In this document: one piece after another, positions 1 through 4,429 of the stretch
How the letters are laid out: the number at the start of each line of letters is the position of its first letter
Numbering within the stretch: the stretch's first letter is position 1
DNA from: Candidatus Heimdallarchaeota archaeon
GTDB taxonomy: Archaea > Asgardarchaeota > Heimdallarchaeia > JABLTI01
Length of the DNA stretch: 6,281 nt
Reading direction: 5' to 3'
Assembly (NCBI GenBank): GCA_030667035.1
Contig: DAOUWQ010000093.1
Span: forward strand, 1-6,281
The notes under the pieces: generated by a model
Told to the model about the DNA's origin: nothing
Database searches by the model: none
What the model saw: only the letters and a program-made list of their open reading frames with translations
Translations under genes and position numbers: made by a program

Positions 1-258
1 AGAAGTATAGGGTTCTACAGAACTTAAAAGCATGAAAATGTCTTCTTGATTAATCTCAAAGTCTCCACGTGAATGGTAAGCTAATGGACCCATTACTTCA
101 TGCCAATAGTAGAAATGTAGATTAAACACCAAGGTGAATACCGCGAAACCGTTTAGCTGTATGTATTTAATCCTAAATAAAACCCTTTTGAATTGTGCAT
201 AATAGAGAACGTTTTTTGAAAAAATAAGCTTTACTTGAAAAAAGATTGTAGTAAACTT
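1..258 (-). CDS. Possible 5' part of a gene cut by the window edge (no clear start)
   Basis: The minus strand is open in one frame for 86 codons, from just after a TGA at 259-261 to the left edge. That is longer than expected by chance in such AT-rich DNA, and the other frames here are broken by stops. The first ATG in the frame is at 93, giving MGPLAYHSRGDFEINQED and onward. GTG at 129 and TTG at 132 are alternative starts, and none has a convincing ribosome-binding site. Upstream codons encode a hydrophobic, aromatic-rich stretch (FAVFTLVFNLHFYYW, about 135-103). If translated, this would be a membrane or buried segment. I do not recognise the family. It may be a genuine gene with a non-ATG start, a decayed 5' end, or chance. 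The true start cannot be fixed from this window. Confidence 0.35.
212..243 (-). terminator. U-tracts downstream of the Cys-rich small gene
   Basis: On the minus strand the DNA after the small gene's stop codon (264-266) has two runs of six T, corresponding to A runs at 238-243 and 219-224. Runs of T alone can end archaeal transcription. The second run is part of a symmetric T6-G-A6 element at 212-224. These tracts could separate the small gene from the partial frame on the left. No strong GC-rich hairpin is visible. Confidence 0.3.
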
Positions 259-263
259 TCAAT

Positions 264-527
264 TCAAATTGTTAATGTTAGGTTCTCGCTTTTGGTCATT
301 TTTGTTTCATCATTAATTAAAAGCTCTTTTTCATAAGCGCTCATCAATTTTATCATGCAACTTCGACACTCGAATAATCCTTTTGATTTCATAGTACAAT
401 ATGACACCTGATCTCTTTTGGAACACCAACTGTACAAGCAATCATTACAATAATCATTAGTTTCAGCATTGTCATCTACAGAAATCTTAGAGTTAGAGTT
501 TTTTCGAGCAATATTATTAACAACCAT
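264..527 (-). CDS. Small cysteine-rich hypothetical protein (possible zinc binder)
   Basis: This 87-residue protein is of no family I recognise. Six cysteines fall in the middle: C27-x2-C30-x4-C35-x8-C44-x9-C54-x2-C57. The outer CxxC pairs (27/30 and 54/57) are 24 residues apart, as in many zinc-ribbon or zinc-finger folds, with C35 and C44 as possible extra ligands or a redox pair. The first 25 residues are polar and likely disordered. The tail (about 58-87) looks helical and charged. There is no membrane segment or signal peptide, so a cytoplasmic location is likely. The ATG is preceded by GGAAGGT (533-539) at a 5-base spacing, which supports both the start and the reality of the gene. It lies downstream of the M48 protease on the same strand, about 100 bases away, with a perfect inverted repeat in between. 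It may therefore have its own promoter or be read through from the protease gene. Zinc binding is an inference from cysteine spacing. Confidence 0.62.
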   Translation of the reverse strand: MVVNNIARKNSNSKISVDDNAETNDYCNDCLYSWCSKRDQVSYCTMKSKGLFECRSCMIKLMSAYEKELLINDETKMTKSENLTLTI

Positions 528-539
528 ATTTAACCTTCC

Positions 540-586
540 AAAAAAGCTATTTACACAAACACATTTCGTATTAGAATAGCTTTTTT
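540..586 (-). terminator. Perfect 12-bp inverted repeat, probable terminator or leader hairpin
   Basis: The arms AAAAAAGCTATT (540-551) and AATAGCTTTTTT (575-586) are exact reverse complements, separated by 23 bases. Read on the minus strand, the structure follows the protease stop codon (626-628) and ends in six U, as an intrinsic terminator would. Its last base abuts the ribosome-binding site of the Cys-rich gene (533-539), so it could also be a 5'-leader element of that gene. The A and T ends are symmetric, so it could work in either direction. Only the central AGCTATT part is of mixed composition, so the hairpin is moderately stable. Confidence 0.5.
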
Positions 587-625
587 CTATTTAGGAAGAT
601 TGTCTGAAGAGTAAACTGAAAGTAT

Positions 626-2044
626 TCAGCTAGTTTCCTCAGAATGGGGGCAATTCGGTATTGAATCGTACAAGAAGAGTAGTCGCTGTTTTATTGAAGG
701 ATGATCAAAACCTAAAATTGTTCTTCGTTTTTGTATTTCTTCCTCAAATAATTCTTTTTCGGGGTTAGCTTTAATTGTTTTAATTAGCCCTTCAATTTCA
801 TCTTCACTTAGATACGAGTCTTTATTTTTATCCACCAGCAGCCAATCAATTGTTAGTTTATGCATATCAGTTATTATTTGTCTATTTTGAGCAAATCCAT
901 TTTCTACTGAATCTTCCCTTGCTTTCAGGAGTTTTTTGCTTGATGTTTCTGTTAGTGTTTTGATTTGTTCATCTGTTAGTGGTACGAATAAATCATCACG
1001 TATATTTTTCAAGCGTTGGCTCACGTAAATTGAAACTGCTTTTTCTCGTGAAATTTTCTTAGACATTTCTTTTGGGGGGAGAGTTTTCAAACCTTGGATG
1101 AATTCTCTTGTTAGATTATCTTTCCCTTCTAGACTGCCCAGCCACTTAAATTCTGTTCCAAAAGCTGAAATTACATCCATTCTCTTTCCCAATAAAACTA
1201 AAGCATTTATTATATGGTTCCGTCCAACGGTTTCAGCTGCATAGTAGTCTGCAACTAACTCGGACTGTCTTCTTGAAAAATTAATTAAGAGATTATTAGC
1301 TATGGTCAAAAGATAGAGGATAAATAAAATAACTAATAGATAAACAATTTTCAATGCAATATCTAATGCTACGATTGGTTTATCAGCAATTATGTGATAA
1401 ATTATTGTTACTATGAAAAAAGAGTATGCTAAAAATACGAGATAATTAACCCCAAATCTAAATAAATTCACAATGCCATCAAATCGTCTTACATGACCTA
1501 ATTCATGCGAAATAACTGCTTTGATTTCTCGTTCTTCAAGTATTTCTAGGACATTAGCGTCTAATACTATCCAAGATCTCCTGATAAAAGGTAATGGTAG
1601 AACATCAATAGTTAATGCATTTGGAATGCTTGTGTCAGTGAGATAAATTCTTTTGATAGATTTGATATTTTGTTCTTCTGCTAATGAATGCACCCATTGA
1701 TAGATTTGTTTGGGGCTAGTTCGTAAATCTTTGAGAATATCATCATTATTTTCTCCACCTAAACCACTTTCTGTTATTAATACCAGTTCTGCTTTTCGGA
1801 ATTTTCTGTATAGAACTAAATAGGATAACAGAATTTGAGCAAAAACAATTCCTAAAGCTAATAGAAATCTAATAGTATTAAAATCATCAAAAAAGAGAAT
1901 TCTGAATTTTAAGAACGTGTCAGTTTGTGTAACAATATTTGATGTCGAAGCTAGGATAATATGAAATATGTTAATCGCAAAGAATAAGATATTTGATATA
2001 TGCATTTTCATCTGTGTTTGAATAAATACTCTGTTGGCAAGCAA
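626..2044 (-). CDS. M48-family membrane metallopeptidase with an EF-hand-like insertion
   Basis: This is a predicted integral-membrane zinc endopeptidase of 472 aa, related to the HtpX/Ste24 group, which degrades or processes membrane and other proteins. The catalytic motif HELGH is at 180-184. The third zinc ligand is probably E262 in SELVADYYAAE (261-271). Hydrophobic segments lie at about 17-35, 58-79, 195-219 and 227-254, the usual pattern of two before and two after HExxH. Near the C-terminus, DHPSIKQRLLFL (447-458) matches the HPS/HPP...R...L motif that closes M48 domains. Between E262 and that motif are about 180 residues, more than in plain HtpX. They hold an EF-hand-like loop D405-K-N407-K-D409-S-Y-L-S-E-D-E416, whose 1, 3, 5 and 12 positions suit calcium binding. 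The start is taken as TTG at 2044 because AGAGGGT (2050-2056) lies 5 bases upstream; ATG codons at residues 12 and 14 lack such a site. The HEAT-repeat gene lies upstream on the same strand, 116 bases away. Calcium control is inferred. No chaperone or substrate gene clearly identifies its target. Confidence 0.9.
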   Translation of the reverse strand: MLANRVFIQTQMKMHISNILFFAINIFHIILASTSNIVTQTDTFLKFRILFFDDFNTIRFLLALGIVFAQILLSYLVLYRKFRKAELVLITESGLGGENNDDILKDLRTSPKQIYQWVHSLAEEQNIKSIKRIYLTDTSIPNALTIDVLPLPFIRRSWIVLDANVLEILEEREIKAVISHELGHVRRFDGIVNLFRFGVNYLVFLAYSFFIVTIIYHIIADKPIVALDIALKIVYLLVILFILYLLTIANNLLINFSRRQSELVADYYAAETVGRNHIINALVLLGKRMDVISAFGTEFKWLGSLEGKDNLTREFIQGLKTLPPKEMSKKISREKAVSIYVSQRLKNIRDDLFVPLTDEQIKTLTETSSKKLLKAREDSVENGFAQNRQIITDMHKLTIDWLLVDKNKDSYLSEDEIEGLIKTIKANPEKELFEEEIQKRRTILGFDHPSIKQRLLFLYDSIPNCPHSEETS

Positions 2045-2049
2045 GAATT

Positions 2050-2056
2050 ACCCTCT
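2050..2056 (-). promoter_or_regulatory. Ribosome-binding site that selects the TTG start of the M48 protease
   Basis: AGAGGGT on the minus strand lies 5 bases before TTG at 2044, a normal distance. An in-frame TAA lies just upstream of the TTG, so no longer start is possible. The two ATG codons 33 and 39 bases downstream have only A/C-rich sequence before them. Confidence 0.6.
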
Positions 2057-2061
2057 TCTTA

Positions 2062-2097
2062 GTAATATTTGGAAATAGTTGTAATATTATTGGAATA
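2062..2097. repeat. Imperfect tandem repeat in the leader/promoter of the M48 protease
   Basis: On the plus strand GTAATATT occurs at 2062-2069 and again at 2081-2088, a period of 19 bases. The copies stay similar beyond the core (TGGAAATA versus ATTGGAATA, with a 2-base insertion). The distal copy, read on the minus strand as AATAATATTAC, is also the best TATA-like stretch, about 41 bases before the protease start. It could be a pair of regulator sites or chance in AT-rich DNA. Confidence 0.3.
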
Positions 2098-2160
2098 CTA
2101 GACGAAGTTTTCCTCTAGTTCCTTTAATAAGTTTGGATATGCCCGAACAAATATCTTTCG

Positions 2161-2850
2161 CTAATTTTCGCTTCTTTTCTTTAAATATCCTGTTAATGTA
2201 CTAGCACCATATTTCTTTGCAAGTTTATCCAAAGCATGATGAGCACTATTTTTAACGCTCTCAGCATAGAAAGCATTCATATTTTTTTTCGCGAGTAAAA
2301 CATCTATTACAGCTTCATTACCAATTTCCCCTAAGCCATATAAGATCTGTACAATAAGAGTATTCGATTGTTTCCTTTGATGGCTAATTGCCTGATCGAG
2401 CATCTCAGTTAAAATAGGAATAGCTTCTTCCCGACCCATAGAACTTAAACTCTCTGCATAGTGAACAGTCAAGTAGTATTTCTTCTCACTATCAGTTTGT
2501 TGTAGTTGGATCTCATTATACTTGTCCTGTAATTTTTTAATTGCTTCGTTACCGATTAGTCGAGCAACTGTAGAAGAGAGAGCAAATCGGACGCTCCAGT
2601 CTTTATCCAGAAAAATTCTATCAATAAATCGCGGTACTACTTGTTTATATTTCATATAGGCAGCAACTGATGCGGCTCCTTTTCTTATTTTTGCTTTTCT
2701 GTGTTTCTCTACTAAACGCAAATAAATATCTAACCCATTACTATCTGTCTCAATTAAACTTGAAATTAGAAATCCTTTCTGTTCCCAATTAGTAAATCTA
2801 TCCTCGAGAACACGAACCAGTTTATTTCGAAAAACAAAATTATGTAACAT
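2161..2850 (-). CDS. HEAT-repeat (alpha-solenoid) protein
   Basis: This 229-residue, wholly helical protein has HEAT / PBS-lyase-type repeats. Helix pairs with the A-V-R-x-x-A-A-x-L-G-like pattern can be followed at about 54-80, 84-112 (WSVRFALSSTVARLIG), 125-153 (YAESLSSMGREEAIPIL), 163-190 (LYGLGEIGNEAVIDVLL) and 194-215. Such solenoids are protein-binding scaffolds, and no catalytic residues are visible. There is no signal peptide or membrane span, so a cytosolic location is likely. I start it at ATG 2850 because GAGG (2859-2862) lies 8 bases upstream. A TTG at 2871 would add seven residues but has a poorer context. It ends in TAG (2161-2163). The same frame then stays open for 20 sense codons to a second TAG at 2098-2100. 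Its position upstream of the membrane protease on the same strand suggests co-transcription, and perhaps a role as a cytosolic partner, which is only inference. Specific function is unknown. Confidence 0.85.
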   Translation of the reverse strand: MLHNFVFRNKLVRVLEDRFTNWEQKGFLISSLIETDSNGLDIYLRLVEKHRKAKIRKGAASVAAYMKYKQVVPRFIDRIFLDKDWSVRFALSSTVARLIGNEAIKKLQDKYNEIQLQQTDSEKKYYLTVHYAESLSSMGREEAIPILTEMLDQAISHQRKQSNTLIVQILYGLGEIGNEAVIDVLLAKKNMNAFYAESVKNSAHHALDKLAKKYGASTLTGYLKKRSEN

Positions 2851-2858
2851 AATTATAT

Positions 2859-2862
2859 CCTC
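2859..2862 (-). promoter_or_regulatory. Ribosome-binding site deciding the HEAT-protein start
   Basis: GAGG on the minus strand lies 8 bases before ATG 2850. It falls inside the coding sequence if the longer TTG start (2871) is used, which argues for the ATG. Confidence 0.5.
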
Positions 2863-2880
2863 AAATAACAATTTTCCTTA

Positions 2881-2888
2881 AGTATATT
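2881..2888 (-). promoter_or_regulatory. Candidate TATA box for the HEAT-repeat gene
   Basis: AATATACT on the minus strand is centred about 35 bases before ATG 2850. Transcription starting about 25 bases downstream would give a leader of about 10 bases holding the GAGG ribosome-binding site. The region is AT-rich, so other placements are possible, for example the TATA-like stretch near 2905-2913. Confidence 0.3.
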
Positions 2889-2942
2889 CTAATTTTGAAG
2901 TTAAAAATATAGTTAAACAATGCTTAATTTTATATCATTAAA

Positions 2943-2948
2943 TTATAT
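2943..2948 (+). promoter_or_regulatory. Candidate TATA box of a leaderless gene
   Basis: TTATAT is centred about 24-25 bases before the ATG at 2970. Archaeal transcription normally starts about that far downstream of the TATA centre, so the mRNA would begin at or next to the start codon. The absence of any purine-rich ribosome-binding site between 2949 and 2969 fits a leaderless message. A second TATA-like stretch (TTTTATAT, about 2928-2935) would instead give a leader of about 10-15 bases. Confidence 0.4.
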
Positions 2949-2969
2949 GGGATAGCTATCAAATTAACT

Positions 2970-3437
2970 ATGGAGGACATCACCATTCCAGAGTCAAGCG
3001 AGAACAATCAGATAGACAACAAAGAGCAAAATACAACAATTGAGTCAACCCATGTAGAAAAATCAGAAGAAAAAATCGATCTTGCCATCGACATAAACAA
3101 ATGGGGATTCGCTTTTATGTTCCTATTTGTTGGATTATTAGCATATATAATCATTAGTGGTTTTATTGGTATTTTTCCCTTTGAAAGACCAGACCCACTA
3201 GGTAACGAGGTAATTGTTAAATCTGATCTAATGCTTACAATAATGTTAGTTGTTGATCTAATCTTACTTGGATTAGGTATTTATTTTGGATGGATGAGAA
3301 CTCCAGTAGAAGATGTCGACCCAAAACAAGCTACACCAGAAGAAGGAAAAGAAAAAGAAGAAGAGATAATACAAGAAATTGTTTTTAGCGATGTAGAAAG
3401 TGATAATGAATCTACTGAGAAAGATAAAGAAGAGTGA
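2970..3437 (+). CDS. Two-TM protein with acidic cytoplasmic-type tails, unknown function
   Basis: This 155-aa protein has no recognised family. Residues 1-42 are polar, rich in E, N, S and T, and probably disordered. Hydrophobic helices span about 45-70 (WGFAFMFLFVGLLAYIIISG) and 87-109 (LMLTIMLVVDLILLGLGIYF). They are joined by a short loop with FERPDPLGNE (71-80). The tail from 110 to 155 is strongly acidic and ends in repeated E/D/K. The layout suggests a hairpin membrane protein with both charged tails on one face. W108-M-R and the basic loop ends give only weak topology cues. The ATG has no upstream ribosome-binding site, while GGAGG occurs immediately after it (2972-2976, inside codons 1-3), so translation is probably leaderless. 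It is divergent from the HEAT gene, 119 bases apart start to start, and convergent with the next gene. It could be an accessory subunit of a membrane complex, but no residue shows which. Confidence 0.75.
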   Translation: MEDITIPESSENNQIDNKEQNTTIESTHVEKSEEKIDLAIDINKWGFAFMFLFVGLLAYIIISGFIGIFPFERPDPLGNEVIVKSDLMLTIMLVVDLILLGLGIYFGWMRTPVEDVDPKQATPEEGKEKEEEIIQEIVFSDVESDNESTEKDKEE

Positions 3438-3458
3438 AAGGAAAAAATTCTTTTCACT
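3433..3458. terminator. Bidirectional hairpin terminator spanning two convergent stop codons
   Basis: AGTGAAAGG (3433-3441) pairs with CTTTTCACT (3450-3458), nine pairs including one G-U, around an eight-base A-rich loop. The left arm contains the TGA of the two-TM gene (3435-3437). The right arm contains the first two bases of the minus-strand TAG (3457-3459). It is symmetric enough to form in both transcripts, and the sequence around it is U/A rich. A hairpin between convergent genes is a standard place for a shared transcription end. Confidence 0.5.
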
Positions 3459-3789
3459 AATTAATTTCTTTAAGCTCTGCTAATCGTTTCTGCCATTTTT
3501 CAGCAAGATCTTTTTTGTCAATTTTCTCATAGAGACCAATTAATACTTCACATATTTTAATTAGTGAATCCGTCCATTCACCGGAATATTCAACTTCTCT
3601 TGGTTTAAAAGTCTCTAATTCCTCTAGGTTAATCTCAATCTTGAAGAAACGGTTGAACTCCTCGAAAGCTTCGCGAATATCAATTAGTGTTTCCATTAAA
3701 GTTCGTATTAATTTTGCATCTTTTGAAGAAGAAAGTTGCTCTTTCATTCTCTCTTCAATTACTTCTAACTTTTTTTCTAATTCAGACAT
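3457..3789 (-). CDS. Small helical, coiled-coil-like hypothetical protein
   Basis: This 110-aa charged protein is predicted to be almost all helix. Heptad-like stretches lie at about 1-20 (SELEKKLEVIEERMKEQL), 24-50 (AKLIRTLMETLIDIREAFEEFNRFF) and 73-107. A short break at about 55-70 (FKPREVEYSGEW) separates them, suggesting a three-helix bundle or a dimeric coiled coil. There is one cysteine (C80), no membrane segment and no catalytic motif. The family is not recognised. The ATG is supported by AAGGTG (3798-3803) 8 bases upstream. It stands alone on the minus strand, downstream of nothing obvious and convergent with the two-TM gene. The leuD stop is 94 bases upstream of its start, behind a T-rich terminator, so it probably has its own promoter. 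It may be a structural or adaptor protein; the sequence does not say more. Confidence 0.75.
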   Translation of the reverse strand: MSELEKKLEVIEERMKEQLSSSKDAKLIRTLMETLIDIREAFEEFNRFFKIEINLEELETFKPREVEYSGEWTDSLIKICEVLIGLYEKIDKKDLAEKWQKRLAELKEIN

Positions 3790-3818
3790 TCACTTAACAC
3801 CTTTAGAAATACTTAGTT

Positions 3819-3835
3819 ATTCTTACTATAAGAAT
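3819..3835. promoter_or_regulatory. Palindrome over the likely TATA box of the small helical gene
   Basis: ATTCTTA (3819-3825) and TAAGAAT (3829-3835) are exact reverse complements around a 3-base centre. On the minus strand the middle reads CTTATAGTA, a TATA-like element about 38 bases before ATG 3789. It would place the transcript start near 3802 and a short leader holding the AAGGTG site. A dimeric regulator bound here would block TATA-binding protein. Seven-base AT-rich arms can also arise by chance. Confidence 0.35.
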
Positions 3836-3868
3836 TGAGCTTACTAATTATAAGTTGAATGAAAGAGG

Positions 3869-3880
3869 AAAAAAAAGAAC
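3869..3880 (-). terminator. Poly-U terminator after leuD
   Basis: Just past the leuD stop codon (3884-3886) the minus strand has TTC followed by eight T (A run at 3869-3876). Such T-tracts are typical archaeal transcription ends. The 18-bp palindrome overlapping the last leuD codons (3892-3909) lies 15 bases before the T-tract and might add a weak hairpin. Confidence 0.5.
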
Positions 3881-3883
3881 AGG

Positions 3884-4414
3884 CTATAGATTCTTTGCAT
3901 ATGCAAAGAGATCGCCTGCTTTGTAAATATCCATTTGTACTTTAGACATGCCTTTATTGGAATGTTCTTTATTCTTTGTATGATTTTTAATCATTCCAGT
4001 TTCCAGATTAACTTCAACTTCATCGCCAGTTTCAATTAATAACTTGTCATAAATGATAGCTGATTGAAGTATAGGCATTCCGGCATTGATAGCATTTCTC
4101 TTATAGATTGCGCCATAAGATTTTGCAACTAGTGCTTGAACACCAAGAGCGGTGAAGCAATCAACGGCTTGTTGACGAGAAGAGCCTGAACCAAAATTTG
4201 CGCCAAAGAATACTATATCACCTTTTTTCGTTGTCTTAGCAAAATCCTTCCATCCGTCAAGATTGTCAAGAGCATATTGTCCCATTTCGTTAATATCAAT
4301 GATATGAAGATATCTATTGTGAAAAATCATATCTGTATCAACATCATCGATGGGGTTTCCTTTGGGACCGCGAATTACTACAGCCCTTCCTTTAAGTGAA
4401 GTTGGTTTTTCCAT
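3884..4414 (-). CDS. leuD: 3-isopropylmalate dehydratase / homoaconitase-type small subunit
   Basis: This is the swivel-domain subunit (176 aa, the short archaeal-type length) of an aconitase-superfamily hydro-lyase. With the large subunit it isomerises 2- to 3-isopropylmalate in leucine synthesis, or acts on a related hydroxy-diacid. DDVDTDMIF (23-31) is the usual start of the swivel domain. NFGSGSSR (73-80) holds the catalytic serine region and substrate-binding arginine. Two positions are unusual. The substrate-selecting loop reads YLHI (35-38), not the YLRT of archaeal homoaconitase nor the YLV-type of isopropylmalate isomerase. Also, QQ (81-82) replaces the common EH after the arginine. 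The start is firm: AGGAGG lies 9 bases upstream and overlaps the leuC stop, so translation is probably coupled. The enzyme is cytosolic. leuA and leuB are not in the window, so the pathway (leucine, citramalate-to-isoleucine, 2-oxosuberate/lysine, or dimethylmalate) is not proven. The superfamily and subunit call is firm; the leuD name is the default for this type. Confidence 0.85.
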   Translation of the reverse strand: MEKPTSLKGRAVVIRGPKGNPIDDVDTDMIFHNRYLHIIDINEMGQYALDNLDGWKDFAKTTKKGDIVFFGANFGSGSSRQQAVDCFTALGVQALVAKSYGAIYKRNAINAGMPILQSAIIYDKLLIETGDEVEVNLETGMIKNHTKNKEHSNKGMSKVQMDIYKAGDLFAYAKNL

Positions 4415-4423
4415 TTGTTTTTT

Positions 4424-4429
4424 CCTCCT
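4424..4429 (-). promoter_or_regulatory. leuD ribosome-binding site overlapping the leuC stop codon
   Basis: AGGAGG on the minus strand shares bases with the leuC TAG (4428-4430) and sits 9 bases before the leuD ATG. Ribosomes ending leuC can therefore feed leuD, which would keep the two subunits in step. Confidence 0.7.

Noticed and set aside
161..190. ATG near 191 on the minus strand as start of the left-edge gene
   Set aside because: It opens a different frame that stops after about 15 codons; joining it to the long frame would require a frameshift for which there is no direct evidence.
2848..2871. Longer HEAT protein starting at TTG 2871
   Set aside because: The GAGG site at 2859-2862 sits inside this extension at the ideal distance from ATG 2850, and the seven extra residues look unstructured. 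Not fully excluded.
3641..3838. Plus-strand open frame of 65 codons
   Set aside because: It overlaps the small helical gene on the opposite strand, has serine-rich composition from antisense of glutamate and leucine codons, and has no ribosome-binding site.
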